From Bacteroidetes bacterium UBA6221 (GTDB taxonomy: Bacteria; Bacteroidota; Bacteroidia; Chitinophagales; Chitinophagaceae): a stretch of 64,000 bases of DNA. This document shows positions 51,437 through 60,448 of the stretch, piece by piece; the first letter of the stretch is position 1; every line of letters begins with the position of its first letter. The notes beneath the pieces are model-generated. The model was not told the origin of the DNA and did not search any database. It was given only the letters and a program-made list of their open reading frames with translations. The stretch lies in the NCBI GenBank assembly GCA_002421685.1, contig DISB01000021.1, positions 237,750-301,749 on the forward strand, read 5' to 3'. A program made the translations under genes and the position numbers.

Positions 51437-53047
51437 ATGCTTAAACGTTTACTACTGCCTGCTTTATCACTATTGCTGGTTTCTGAAAATGCGTCGGCGC
51501 AAACGCCCGTATGGAGTACCGACATAGCGCCCATACTGTTCAACAACTGCGCCTCATGCCACAGGCCTACCGGCATCGCCCCGTTTGGTTTGCTTACCTA
51601 CCAGGATGCTGTGAACAGGGCTTCGCAGATATATGCCGCAGTTTCGTCGCGCTATATGCCGCCCTGGCCGCCCGACCCCAAATTCAGCCGGTTGGCACAT
51701 GAGCGCCTGTTATCAACATCTGATATAAAAAAGATTCAGGACTGGGTATCTGGGGGCAAGCCCCAGGGAGATCCTAACCTGGCACCCCCTCCTCCATCCT
51801 TCAATGCTGATGGAGACTTGCCCGGCACCCCCGACATGGTGACGAGAATACCTACATTCACATCTACAGCCACTACCGGCGATGTGTACCAATGCTTTGT
51901 TGTGCCCAGCGGCTTATCCGCCGACCAATATATTTCTGCTTTTGAAGCCATACCCGGCAACCGCGAAATAGTGCACCATGTACTGGTATATGCAGATACG
52001 ACCGGCGCCTGTGCTGCCCTGGATGCGCAAACCCCAAATGACCCCGGTTATGTGAGCTTTGGCGGCGTGGGCAGTAATGATGCCATATTAATTGGCGGCT
52101 GGGTACCCGGCACGCAACCCCTGCAGATGCCCGACAGCTTTGGCATAAGGGTGCCTAAGAATGCTGATATAGTAATACAGATACATTATCCCCAGGGCTC
52201 TGCAGGTAAGGTTGACAGCACCAAAATCAAATTCTATTTTTCACAGATGCCTGCTAATGATATCCGCCCTGTGCGGATAGATGCAGTGCTGAACCACCAG
52301 GGCGTTTATTGCACACTGATGCCAGGTGGTAGCCTCAATATACCCGCCAACCAAACCAAAACTTACATGGAGGTATCCAATATATCGCAGTTGGTTGGAG
52401 ATATATCCCTGCTGGGCATAGCGCCGCATATGCACCTGATAGGACGCAGCATTAATGCCTACGGAGTAAAAAACTGTGATACATTGAAGCTTATTGATAT
52501 CCCGGCGTGGGACTTCAGTTGGCAGGGATTCTATTTATTCCGCAAGCTGATAAAGGTACCGGCCGGCACGACCCTTTATTCCGAGGCCTTCTATGACAAT
52601 ACCACCGGCAATCCCCTAAACCCTAATAATCCGCCGCAACTTGTAACGGCAGGCGAAGAAACCACCGACGAAATGATGCTCACATTCTTTATCTGGGCCT
52701 TCTACGAGCCCGGCGACGAGAATAAGTTCATAGACCCTTCTACCCCTGTAGAGCTGGGCATTTCTGAACAGGCAGACTACGCCGTCCAGGAATTATTCGC
52801 GCCCTACCCCAATCCATCCGTCAATCGCCTGTACGTAAAGTATTACCTTCAGGTACCTGCTGAAGTGACGATCAGCATCACCGATATGCAGGGCAAGATG
52901 GTAAAAGAACTGGCGAAGGGGCAACATGTTACACAAGGTTATCATGCCGAGCCATACGATGTGAGCGGCATACCCGCCGGCCTGTACCTATTGCAGATGC
53001 GCACGCCGGATAAAGTCTTCACAGAAAAGATATCCATACAACACTAA
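51437..53047 (+). CDS. Secreted haem/copper monooxygenase-like protein with T9SS sorting domain
   Basis: A 536-residue protein with signal peptide (MLKRLLLPALSLLLVSENASA). A haem c-binding site CASCH lies at 38-42 in WSTDIAPILFNNCASCHRP, a c-type half usual before copper type II ascorbate-dependent monooxygenase-like domains. These follow (about 125-440) with likely copper-ligand His in IVHHVLVYAD, IQIHYPQ and APHMHLIG. The last 80 residues are a type IX sorting domain (PYPNPSVNRLYVKYYL, GIPAGLYLLQM). I infer an exported electron-transfer or hydroxylating enzyme; no substrate can be named. TAACTTCG at 51412-51419 is a near-consensus -7 box. Confidence 0.82.
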   Translation: MLKRLLLPALSLLLVSENASAQTPVWSTDIAPILFNNCASCHRPTGIAPFGLLTYQDAVNRASQIYAAVSSRYMPPWPPDPKFSRLAHERLLSTSDIKKIQDWVSGGKPQGDPNLAPPPPSFNADGDLPGTPDMVTRIPTFTSTATTGDVYQCFVVPSGLSADQYISAFEAIPGNREIVHHVLVYADTTGACAALDAQTPNDPGYVSFGGVGSNDAILIGGWVPGTQPLQMPDSFGIRVPKNADIVIQIHYPQGSAGKVDSTKIKFYFSQMPANDIRPVRIDAVLNHQGVYCTLMPGGSLNIPANQTKTYMEVSNISQLVGDISLLGIAPHMHLIGRSINAYGVKNCDTLKLIDIPAWDFSWQGFYLFRKLIKVPAGTTLYSEAFYDNTTGNPLNPNNPPQLVTAGEETTDEMMLTFFIWAFYEPGDENKFIDPSTPVELGISEQADYAVQELFAPYPNPSVNRLYVKYYLQVPAEVTISITDMQGKMVKELAKGQHVTQGYHAEPYDVSGIPAGLYLLQMRTPDKVFTEKISIQH

Positions 53048-53066
53048 GGACCAAACCTCATAAAAT

Positions 53067-53098
53067 GGCAATAGCAACGGAAAACCGTTGCTATTGTC
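53067..53098. terminator. Bidirectional terminator between the copper-protein gene and rnpB
   Basis: GGCAATAGCAACGG (53067-53080) pairs with CCGTTGCTATTGTC (53085-53098) around AAAA, with one G-T pair. T-rich DNA flanks the stem on the minus strand. Confidence 0.75.
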
Positions 53099-53110
53099 AA
53101 TTAACCAAAA

Positions 53111-53476
53111 CACTACAAACCTGTAAGCCGGATTCTGTAACCCCCGATGGCCCGGGAGCGGCTATCATTTATCTGGGGCGCCTTTTGCAAGGCGCCTCGA
53201 TCTGCCAACCCGCTAACATCGGGCGGGCCGCCCTCAATCGTTAGCCTATTTGGCATTTCAGCGCGCAAGGTTTACCCCATTGTTCTGTTACCAGCACAAC
53301 GCGTAGGCTCTTACCCTACGTTTTCACCCTTACCCCGCCGTAGCAGGACGGTTATTTTCTGTGGCACTCTCTATATCCCGTTCGCACGGGATTCCACCCG
53401 TTAGGTGGTGCGCTACCCTTTGCTGTCCGGACTTTCCTCCCGCTGTATTGCAAGCAGGCGATAACCCGTTTTGTAG
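53111..53476 (-). ncRNA. rnpB: RNase P RNA, bacterial type A
   Basis: The minus strand carries the universal RNase P core: GAGGAAAGTCCGGACA near the 5' end (about 53446-53431), a P8/P9-like region, GGGTAAGGGTGAAAACGTAG in the middle, and ACAGAATCCGGCTTAC near the 3' end (about 53138-53123), the P4 partner strand. It cuts the 5' leader from pre-tRNA. Length about 366 bases is usual. The ends are approximate: the 5' end follows the TAATTTTG box at 53489-53482. Open frames seen across it are shadows. Confidence 0.93.
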
Positions 53477-53481
53477 TTATA

Positions 53482-53489
53482 CAAAATTA
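53482..53489 (-). promoter_or_regulatory. -7 box for rnpB
   Basis: TAATTTTG on the minus strand, about six bases before the estimated 5' end of the RNA; TTA stands 19 bases further up in the -33 position. Confidence 0.6.
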
Positions 53490-53563
53490 AAGAAAAATAA
53501 TTCAGATTTAATGTTAAAACTGGCACGATTTTTTATTAGTTCAGATACTCGAAATTGGTATTT

Positions 53564-54370
53564 ATGAAACAAAGATTATTAGCCACATCGGTATGCATTG
53601 CCGCGATATTTATAACTGGTTGTTCCCGCTATTATTATAAGCCCAACGGCGTGAACGTTCCCTTGTTTACAGAAGGCGGGCAGTTCCACCTCAACATAAA
53701 CGGGAGCGTCAGCTCTGAAAGTGATGCCAATGGAACCAACACGAATACGATGAATGTCTTTGATTTTCAAGGCTCTGTATCGCCCATCAACCACCTGGGT
53801 GTTATTGCCGGCTATTCCAGTTACAATTATACTACCACCGTCCCTAACTTTAACGCAGGCAACGTAAATGCAACCGCCGGCCTGGCCGAAGCCGGCGTAG
53901 GCGGCTATTACGCCCTCGGCGGCCAAAAAGTGAAAATGGTGGTGGATTTCTACGGCGGCTGGGGCGTGGGTAAAATACAAAGCGATATCAATGCCAACGT
54001 GAACCGTCTATTTTTTCAGCCGGGGATAGGCATGCGTTCGCCCTGGTTTGATGTAGCCTTTAATCCCCGCGTCGTCAACCTGGGCTTTACTAACTTTGAC
54101 GCTAACGGGCATGACAACCTGTACCTCCAAAACCAGGGACTGATAGACGCTACAGGCGTACGTTTTGATACAAGGCGCTATACTTTCTTCGAGCCTTGTT
54201 TTACCATGCGCGCGGGTTACAAATTCGCGAAAGTGCAGTTCCAGTATGTATTTTCGGTGCCCATGTCGGCCATGTCGTGGAACGCCAGCCCGGGCCGCTT
54301 GTCTATGGGTTTTTATTTCGGGCTGGAAGACCTGCTGGATGTAGTAAGGGAAGGCAATGCTAAAAAATAA
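53564..54370 (+). CDS. Hypothetical outer-membrane-type lipoprotein
   Basis: A 268-residue protein with an SPII signal (MKQRLLATSVCIAAIFITGC, Cys20). The mature part is made of amphipathic strands with Gly turns (GQFHLNINGSVSSES, HLGVIAGYSSYNYTTT, FYGGWGVGKIQSDINANVN), like a small beta-barrel of the 'outer membrane beta-barrel' sort. A TTG three codons earlier (53555) is an alternative start, but MKQRLL is the natural signal start. Its 3' end overlaps the convergent MGMT gene by 11 bases. Role unknown. Confidence 0.65.
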   Translation: MKQRLLATSVCIAAIFITGCSRYYYKPNGVNVPLFTEGGQFHLNINGSVSSESDANGTNTNTMNVFDFQGSVSPINHLGVIAGYSSYNYTTTVPNFNAGNVNATAGLAEAGVGGYYALGGQKVKMVVDFYGGWGVGKIQSDINANVNRLFFQPGIGMRSPWFDVAFNPRVVNLGFTNFDANGHDNLYLQNQGLIDATGVRFDTRRYTFFEPCFTMRAGYKFAKVQFQYVFSVPMSAMSWNASPGRLSMGFYFGLEDLLDVVREGNAKK

Positions 54371-54890
54371 CGCCCTGGTAACTTAATCCTGAAATCCGGG
54401 CCTCGTGCTCCAGCAGCCATTTCTTAGCCTTCAACCCGCCGGCATAACCGGTCAGGCTACCGTCGCTACCCAATACCCTATGGCAAGGTACGATGATGGC
54501 CAGGCAGTTTTCGCCGTTGGCACGGGCTACGGCCCTTATTGCTTTTTCGTCGCCCAATACTTGTGTTTGCTGCAGGTAGGTTCGCGTTTTTCCATACGGT
54601 ATAGTTGTCAGCGCTTCCCATACTCTTTGCTGAAAAGCCGTCCCTGTCATCACCAGGGGCAAATCAAAGGATTGCCTATGCCCGTTGAAATATTCATCCG
54701 CCTGCTGTTGCAAACTATCAAAATACGGATGCTCCCCTTCCGCAAATTCGTCTTGCAGGGACGAACCAATGCGCTTCTTTATCGCAGGCATCATTTTTCT
54801 AAACTCAAAATCGAACAAACAGATACCGGCATCCGTAGCGCCTGCTATCATTTTGCCCAATGGCGTTTGTATATGTTTGGTGATAATCAT
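54360..54890 (-). CDS. ogt: Methylated-DNA-[protein]-cysteine S-methyltransferase
   Basis: A 176-residue repair protein that moves the methyl group from O6-methylguanine to its own Cys in IVPCHRVLGSDGSLTGYAGG (about 131-150). The helix-turn-helix part is FQQRVWEALTTIPYGKTRTY. It has the N-terminal domain and normal length. The gene overlaps the alpha/beta-hydrolase gene by four bases (ATGA), so the two are co-expressed. Confidence 0.95.
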   Translation of the reverse strand: MIITKHIQTPLGKMIAGATDAGICLFDFEFRKMMPAIKKRIGSSLQDEFAEGEHPYFDSLQQQADEYFNGHRQSFDLPLVMTGTAFQQRVWEALTTIPYGKTRTYLQQTQVLGDEKAIRAVARANGENCLAIIVPCHRVLGSDGSLTGYAGGLKAKKWLLEHEARISGLSYQGVIF

Positions 54891-55534
54891 AATCCTTCCA
54901 GTTCCTTTTCAATAATACGACTTATTTCCTCTGCCCGGTTGTACACCATCATATGTCCCCCATCTTCTATCCAGTAGCTGGCATGGATATGCTCCGGAAA
55001 TATCATCCTGTCGCGCCTCCCGTGTATATGCACTACGGGTTCGTGATAGGTTTCATTGCGCCATAGCGCTACTGCCCGCATAGCCCATTTCATAAATTTC
55101 CCGTCCGAATCTTTCAGAATAGCCCTCAGCAAATATTCGTCCTCATTGCATTCGGCGCCAAACTTTTCTATCAGTATATTATTCGGCATTTTGTAGATGA
55201 ACGGCGGTAATATTTTTGATTTGACCAACCTGCCAAACCAGCCCTCATATTGAGGCAGTTCGCTTTTGGTCTTAGCGCTGGATATTAGTATGAGTTTCTT
55301 TACCGGCCGCATTTTGCTTATCTCCACCCCTATCATACCCCCGAGCGATACCCCGAGGATAACCGGTTCTTCCTCCTTTATCAGCGCCGAGACCTTTTGC
55401 GCATAACATGGCAACTCGTCATGTTCATCATGTTCGGGCCAGGGAATGTGTACCATATTATAACCCGGTAGTTTCAGTTTTCCGAATATCCGCTCGTCCG
55501 CTCCCAGGCCGCTTAAACAATACAATGTCTTCAT
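54887..55534 (-). CDS. Alpha/beta hydrolase
   Basis: A 215-residue cytosolic protein starting MKTLYCLSGLGADERIF. GVSLGGMIG (about 73-81) has the nucleophile Ser, HIHGRRDRMIFP (about 174) the acid, and EDGGHMMVYN the catalytic His. The LSGLGADERIF start is seen in a Bacteroidota group of small hydrolases of unknown substrate. The ATG at 55555 would add seven residues that do not fit. It shares a transcript with ogt. Confidence 0.85.
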   Translation of the reverse strand: MKTLYCLSGLGADERIFGKLKLPGYNMVHIPWPEHDEHDELPCYAQKVSALIKEEEPVILGVSLGGMIGVEISKMRPVKKLILISSAKTKSELPQYEGWFGRLVKSKILPPFIYKMPNNILIEKFGAECNEDEYLLRAILKDSDGKFMKWAMRAVALWRNETYHEPVVHIHGRRDRMIFPEHIHASYWIEDGGHMMVYNRAEEISRIIEKELEGL

Positions 55535-55606
55535 CGCTACGTAAAGATAGCCCAATCGGGGTTATTGCATTTTATTTGAAAATTTATCATTGTAACTTGC
55601 GTTATA

Positions 55607-56296
55607 ATGTACAACATGAGTACGCAGAAGATAACAAAGGGACTTACCATTGGTTTGCTGCTGTTTGTTGCTGCCTGTGGCGGTTGCGATAAGGAAGCAG
55701 ATAAAGAAGAACTTCCGGCGGCTGATACCATTTCATTAAGCGAAAACAGCGAAGTATATGCCACCTGGGACGAACTGTACAGTCTTGACGACCCAGCCTT
55801 TTCTGTTGATAGTTTTATAAAAAACGATACGGTAAAAAATGAACTTTTTACTACAGGTTTCACCCCGTCAGACTCGTTCTATAACCGGTTTGGCAGACTG
55901 CTGGTGTACAACGGTGACTCATCTATGTTCATAGACGCATACAGTACGGCCTGGATAATAGAACCCGGCAAAGGAGGCAGCCTTTATGCCCGCGAAGGCG
56001 AAGTAGACCAGGAAGTGACCGTAGTAAATACAAAAACCAACAAAAGGACACGCCTGTTGTTTTGCGGGCCTTCCTGCCAGTTCCAAAAGGCTTTCTGGTA
56101 CAACGAAGATATTGTGGGGGTGATGGGTATGATGGCCGAATATTCAGACGAGTATTATACGCCGGCTATATGGTTTGTAAATATCCATAACGGCAATACA
56201 ATACCCTACTATTACCATTCGGGTATCAGTATCGTCAGCGCCCAGGACTACATGAGGCGCCACATGGAAAGCAGGGGAATAAAACTCGAAGATTAA
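55607..56296 (+). CDS. Hypothetical lipoprotein
   Basis: A 229-residue protein with SPII signal (lipobox FVAAC; MSTQKITKGLTIGLLLFVAAC from ATG 55616, which is probably the real start). An acidic linker with Cys-Gly-Gly-Cys follows, then an alpha/beta domain (YNRFGRLLVYNGDSSMFIDAY, KRTRLLFCGPSCQFQKAFWYN, MRRHMESRGIKLED). Repeated Cys residues suggest disulphides. No family recognised. Its stop overlaps the convergent plsX stop by four bases. Confidence 0.55.
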   Translation: MYNMSTQKITKGLTIGLLLFVAACGGCDKEADKEELPAADTISLSENSEVYATWDELYSLDDPAFSVDSFIKNDTVKNELFTTGFTPSDSFYNRFGRLLVYNGDSSMFIDAYSTAWIIEPGKGGSLYAREGEVDQEVTVVNTKTNKRTRLLFCGPSCQFQKAFWYNEDIVGVMGMMAEYSDEYYTPAIWFVNIHNGNTIPYYYHSGISIVSAQDYMRRHMESRGIKLED

Positions 56297-57252
56297 AATA
56301 CTTCTGTCGGCGCGAAGTAAGCTGTGAATTTTGATGATAATTGCGCCTGCACATTCCTGCGGGCCACATCTATCATATTTTTGAAGGCCAGTGCATGTGC
56401 CACACCATGCCCTATTATCACAGCGTCGTTGATACCCAGTATGGGCGTGCCTCCATATATTTCGTGGTTGAAGTTTTCGAGGAATTCATCCTGCATGCCG
56501 CGCTCACCTATCATCAGGTCGTATATTGATTCGGCCATCTTCAGTATCACGTTACCTACAAAGCCCTCGCACACGATCACGTCTGCTTTGCGGGTAAAAA
56601 CATCCCGGCCTTCTATATTACCTATGAAGTTGATATCCTTATGTTCATGCAGCAGCGGGTATGTAGCCTGGGCCAGCAGGTTGCCCTTGCCTTCTTCTTC
56701 GCCTATATTCAGCAGGCCTACCTTCGGGCTGTCAACACCATATACATGTTGCATATACATAGAGCCCAGCAACGCAAACTGTACCAGGTTCTCCGCCTTA
56801 CAGTCGGCGTTAATACCTACATCCAGCAAAAGGTTGAACTTACCGTCTATACGCGGAATAGGTGATGCTATAGTGGGGCGCTGCACGCCGGGTATATTCT
56901 TTACCGTGTACATGGCGCCTACCATCATCGCACCCGTATTGCCGGCGCTGATGAAGGCATCGGCTTTTTTAGCCTGTAACAGGCCAAAACCTATGGCTAT
57001 GCTCGATTGCTGTTTTTCCTTCAGCGCCTTGGTAGGGTGTTCGCTCATCCCTATCACATCCGGCGCTTCAATGAATGTATAACGCCCTGCATAAGACGCT
57101 AATGCATCCGCATATTGCCCGGCGGCACCAGGCGTGCCTATCAGCAATAAATGTACATCCGCATCATGATTCTCATCAAGAAACAGTTGTACACCTTTTA
57201 TGGCCTCGGAAGGGGCGTAATCGCCGCCCATTATGTCAAACGCTATTTTCAT
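56293..57252 (-). CDS. plsX: Phosphate acyltransferase PlsX
   Basis: A 319-residue enzyme that makes acyl-phosphate from acyl-ACP for phospholipid synthesis. Family marks: MKIAFDIMGGDYAPSEAIKG, ISAGNTGAMM, GLLNIGEEEGKG, VCEGFVGNVILKMAES. ATG 57252 gives the usual start; 57255 would add one Met. It is the last gene of the conserved set DUF177-rpmF-plsX. Confidence 0.95.
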   Translation of the reverse strand: MKIAFDIMGGDYAPSEAIKGVQLFLDENHDADVHLLLIGTPGAAGQYADALASYAGRYTFIEAPDVIGMSEHPTKALKEKQQSSIAIGFGLLQAKKADAFISAGNTGAMMVGAMYTVKNIPGVQRPTIASPIPRIDGKFNLLLDVGINADCKAENLVQFALLGSMYMQHVYGVDSPKVGLLNIGEEEGKGNLLAQATYPLLHEHKDINFIGNIEGRDVFTRKADVIVCEGFVGNVILKMAESIYDLMIGERGMQDEFLENFNHEIYGGTPILGINDAVIIGHGVAHALAFKNMIDVARRNVQAQLSSKFTAYFAPTEVF

Positions 57253-57271
57253 CAAATAGGTTTATCCGGCT

Positions 57272-57478
57272 TTACTGGTTAGCTTCCGGTCCGGCAGGCG
57301 AGTTGTCCACCACCACGTTACCACGATAATACAATTTATCCTCTACCCAGTGAGCACGATGACGCAGGTGAGATTCACCGGTTGTCTTGTCGATGCTCCA
57401 GGTTTCCGGAGTTGCCTTATAGTGTGTACGGCGTTTGGCACTACGTTGCTGTGAGTGGCGTCGTTTTGGATTAGGCAT
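57272..57478 (-). CDS. rpmF: Ribosomal protein L32
   Basis: A 68-residue basic protein (MPNPKRRHSQQRSAKRRTHY), the bL32 N-terminus; no CxxC zinc knuckle is seen, as in the Cys-less form. It lies 12 bases after DUF177 and 19 before plsX, the normal neighbourhood of bL32 in bacteria. Confidence 0.95.
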   Translation of the reverse strand: MPNPKRRHSQQRSAKRRTHYKATPETWSIDKTTGESHLRHRAHWVEDKLYYRGNVVVDNSPAGPEANQ

Positions 57479-57490
57479 TGTTACTGATGT

Positions 57491-58048
57491 TTATTTCTGT
57501 TTACGTTTATTTTCTTTTTTTAATGCTTCCAGTCCCTTCCATATATCGGGCCTGGGGGCGTCTTCCGGTGCAGCCAGTTTATTCAGCAGTTTCAGCGTTT
57601 CGGGGTTACAGCCCTGGCTGCCGTCCGGCTTGTCGGGGTGTATCCTTTGCAAAGGTATGCTCAACATCAGGAATTCATACACCCATGTGCGAAAATCTAT
57701 TACAGTTTCGCTACGGGGTATAAATACCACGTCCGCATCCTCATCTTCTACCTCGGCGTCTTCGCCGCCCGTCAGCTTTATCAGCAGGTCGAATTCGTCC
57801 CAAAGCCTGAGTTTGAACGGCTCTCCGCACCTGTCGCAAGGTACGGTAATACTGCCGTCTATATCAAAGTGGCATAAAAAGAAATTGTTCTTTTTATCAA
57901 ACTTCAATGTTACCTGCGCATCCAGGTCGGTAAAATCCCTTTCTGCATCCTCCGGGGTAAAAAAGCTATCATCCAGGAAGTATTCAAAGATGCTCACCCC
58001 CGGCTTCAATCCCTGCCATGCTATTTCAAACTCGCGGTGGTGCCTCAT
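57491..58048 (-). CDS. DUF177/YceD family protein
   Basis: A 185-residue protein with the YceD layout: a beta-rich N-terminal part (EYFLDDSFFTPEDAE), then VPCDRCGEPFKLRLWDEFDLLIKL (about 77-100) with a Cys pair that varies in the family, then VIDFRTWVYEFLMLSIPLQRIHP. YceD is linked to 23S rRNA accumulation and stands upstream of rpmF. Here it has 12 bases to rpmF, so the DUF177-rpmF-plsX order is kept. Confidence 0.9.
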   Translation of the reverse strand: MRHHREFEIAWQGLKPGVSIFEYFLDDSFFTPEDAERDFTDLDAQVTLKFDKKNNFFLCHFDIDGSITVPCDRCGEPFKLRLWDEFDLLIKLTGGEDAEVEDEDADVVFIPRSETVIDFRTWVYEFLMLSIPLQRIHPDKPDGSQGCNPETLKLLNKLAAPEDAPRPDIWKGLEALKKENKRKQK

Positions 58049-58193
58049 CCTTTAAAACTTTTGCATCGCTGTTGTCAGATAATCAAACTATGCAATGCGT
58101 AATATTCTGTTATTCTGCCTGGTAACTTATCGTCCCGGTACTGCTTTTGTCAAAAAACTTCAACGGGGTGCAAAGGTAACCATTTCTGTGGAA

Positions 58194-59096
58194 TTACAGC
58201 AATTTATTTCGCTTCAGCAGGAATGCGTTTAACACCTGTTCCACCGGCAGGCGCAGGTCTACAGGTACATAATCGATATGATATTGGTGGCACCTGTTCT
58301 CCACCATTTTCCGGAAAGTAGCCATATTTTCCACGTATTGTTCTTTTACCTGCCCGGGCTGCAGGCGTACCCTCTCCCCTGTTTCCATATCCACAAACTC
58401 CAACGGGCGGTTGTCAAATTCAAAATCAAGCTCTTTTTCACCCTCAATAGTATGGAATAATATCACCTCATGCTTATTGAACCTGAGGTGCTGCAAGGCC
58501 GAAAAAAGGTCTTCAATATGTTCGGCATCGTCCATCATATCGCTGAAAATGATTACCAGCGACCGCTTGTGCATATGCTCGGCAATGGCATGCAATGCAT
58601 CGGCGGCATTGGTGCTTTTGTTGATATTTTCCAATTTAAGCGTTGCCTCCAGCTTGTGCATCAGCATACGATAATGGCTGTGTGCAGAGCGTGCCTGCGA
58701 CATGAACCTTACTTCGTCGTCAAATAAGGCCAGGGCCGCCGCGTCCAGTTGGCGTTTCAGCAGGTGCAGCAACCCGGCGGCGGCTACACAACTGAATTCC
58801 AGTTTGTTCAGTTTCTTATCATCTTTCGGGAAATACATGGACGAGGAGGTATCTATCGCAATACAACAGCACAGGTTGGTTTCTTCCTCGTAGCGCTTGA
58901 TAAACATTTTATCGGTACGGCCATATACACGCCAGTCTATATGCCTCAGAGGGTCTCCGCTGTTATACAGCCTGTGCTCGGCAAATTCCACGGAGAAACC
59001 GTGAAAAGGGCTTTTATGCAGGCCTATGATGAAACCTTCCACTACTTGTTTGGCCAGCAGTTCCAGGTTGTCCAATTGTGCGCGTTCTATCAGCAT
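58194..59096 (-). CDS. DUF58 domain protein
   Basis: A 300-residue protein with the DUF58 core FHGFSVEFAEHRLYNSGDPLRHIDWRVYGRTDKMFIKRYEEE (about 31-72, split by family variation), then a von Willebrand A-like fold with IDTSSSM (MIDAS-type DxSxS, about 81-87) and FSDMMDDAEHIEDLF. In many bacteria such proteins work with a MoxR-type ATPase, which is not seen next to it. Function unknown, perhaps folding or activation of envelope proteins. Confidence 0.9.
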   Translation of the reverse strand: MLIERAQLDNLELLAKQVVEGFIIGLHKSPFHGFSVEFAEHRLYNSGDPLRHIDWRVYGRTDKMFIKRYEEETNLCCCIAIDTSSSMYFPKDDKKLNKLEFSCVAAAGLLHLLKRQLDAAALALFDDEVRFMSQARSAHSHYRMLMHKLEATLKLENINKSTNAADALHAIAEHMHKRSLVIIFSDMMDDAEHIEDLFSALQHLRFNKHEVILFHTIEGEKELDFEFDNRPLEFVDMETGERVRLQPGQVKEQYVENMATFRKMVENRCHQYHIDYVPVDLRLPVEQVLNAFLLKRNKLL

Positions 59097-59183
59097 GTAT
59101 TATCGGCAGTAAGCAAAATTTAAAGTTAAGGGATAAATACTACAGGCCGGTAAAGCTAACGAGTTTTAACAGCCCGGAAACAG

Positions 59184-59990
59184 TCAATCGTATTGTTTAT
59201 AGGCTGATAAGGTGTACATCATCGGCAGTTTACCTTCCATGCCTTTTATCTGCCATTTGCCGGGAGATATTTCAATGGTATTGTGAAAGCAGTCATATAC
59301 CGAATAATCGTATTCTTTAAAGGTTTGTAATGTCATACCCGCATCTAAAAGACCCTGCAGCACGTCTGCTATCGGGTGGTTCCAGCCTATTTCTTTCATC
59401 TGGATATCCGTATTACGGTCGGCATAGGTCCCTTGCAGTTCTTCGATGATTGGGCCACGGTTGAAATAGCTGTGCTGTACATGAGTAAATGCATTATCGA
59501 ACATCCACACTGCGGGATGGAATTCAACAAATACCAACCTGCCCCCGGGTTTCAGCATTTTTGCAATTACATCAGCCCAGCGATTCATATCGGGCAGCCA
59601 GCCTATTACTCCATACGTTGTAAATACTATGTCGAACTGTTCTTTAACTTTACCCGGTACGGAATAAGTGTCGGAGACCACAAAAGTCGCATCCAGGCCC
59701 AATTGAGCATTTAATTGCTTTGCGTATTCAATAGCCGTATCCGATATATCTGTACCGGTCACACTGGCGCCCATGCGGGCCAGCGAAAGGCTGTCCTGCC
59801 CGAAATGGCATTGCAGGTGCAATACAGATTTCCCGTTTACATCTCCCAGCAGTTCCAGTTCAGGCTGTTGTAATGACGAGGCCCCCACCATGAAACTTTT
59901 CATATTGTAGAAATCTGATGTGGTATGGTGCCTGGTCTTCTCGTTCCATAGCGCCCGGTTGACTTCAAAGTATCGTTGTTCGTTATTCAT
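59184..59990 (-). CDS. Class I SAM-dependent methyltransferase
   Basis: A 268-residue methyltransferase: lead-in FMVGASSLQQPELELLGDVNG, motif I SVLHLQCHFGQDSLSLARMG (about 54-73, the Gly-rich loop reads HFGQD), ASVTGTDISDTAIEYAK, FDIVFTTYGVIGW, LKPGGRLVFVEFH. The long C-terminal part (YFNRGPIIEELQGTYAD..) fits a Bacteroidota/actinobacterial group of small-molecule methylases. Substrate unknown. Monocistronic. Confidence 0.85.
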   Translation of the reverse strand: MNNEQRYFEVNRALWNEKTRHHTTSDFYNMKSFMVGASSLQQPELELLGDVNGKSVLHLQCHFGQDSLSLARMGASVTGTDISDTAIEYAKQLNAQLGLDATFVVSDTYSVPGKVKEQFDIVFTTYGVIGWLPDMNRWADVIAKMLKPGGRLVFVEFHPAVWMFDNAFTHVQHSYFNRGPIIEELQGTYADRNTDIQMKEIGWNHPIADVLQGLLDAGMTLQTFKEYDYSVYDCFHNTIEISPGKWQIKGMEGKLPMMYTLSAYKQYD

Positions 59991-60141
59991 ATGCTATAGC
60001 TATATCTTTTCAAAAGTACAGTTTGCACGCCACAGCCACGAACCCGGCTATTAACCGCCGGTAAAAAATCGAACTAATAAGGGTTTCAGTTTGTACAACT
60101 GGAAAATTCATTTTATCTTCAACCGTTAAAATTACTGTTTC

Positions 60142-60393
60142 ATGAAACTACGCTCAGGGCTGTTAGCAGGCATTGTATTGATTTTCCTAATTGGCGCGTC
60201 TTCCTGCACCAGGGAATACATTTGCCAGTGTGAGATAGCTTACAGTGGCCAGCCGGGCCTGCCCGACACGCTCATAAACGAATATAAGCTGACAAATACA
60301 CAAGAAAAGGCGCGGCAGATATGCGAGGAGGGCTCAGGTGAGCATGAATCGGAGGAAGGAATTACGGCAGTGGAAACCTGCAGGTTATATTAA
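60142..60393 (+). CDS. Small hypothetical lipoprotein
   Basis: An 83-residue protein with lipobox GASSC (about Cys22; MKLRSGLLAGIVLIFLIGASSC is the signal, split here only as a name). The short mature part is acidic with four further Cys (YICQCEIAY, RQICEEGS, VETCRLY), so two disulphides are likely. No family recognised. A -7-like TATCTTCA lies about 26 bases upstream. Monocistronic. Confidence 0.5.
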   Translation: MKLRSGLLAGIVLIFLIGASSCTREYICQCEIAYSGQPGLPDTLINEYKLTNTQEKARQICEEGSGEHESEEGITAVETCRLY

Positions 60394-60448
60394 ACCGGCG
60401 GCATCCCTTCAGTTTACAAAAAAATCCATGATCATATAATGCTTTACC

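Noticed and set aside
53147..53404. Open frames across the RNase P RNA region
   Set aside because: The region is explained by rnpB on the minus strand with all universal core words.
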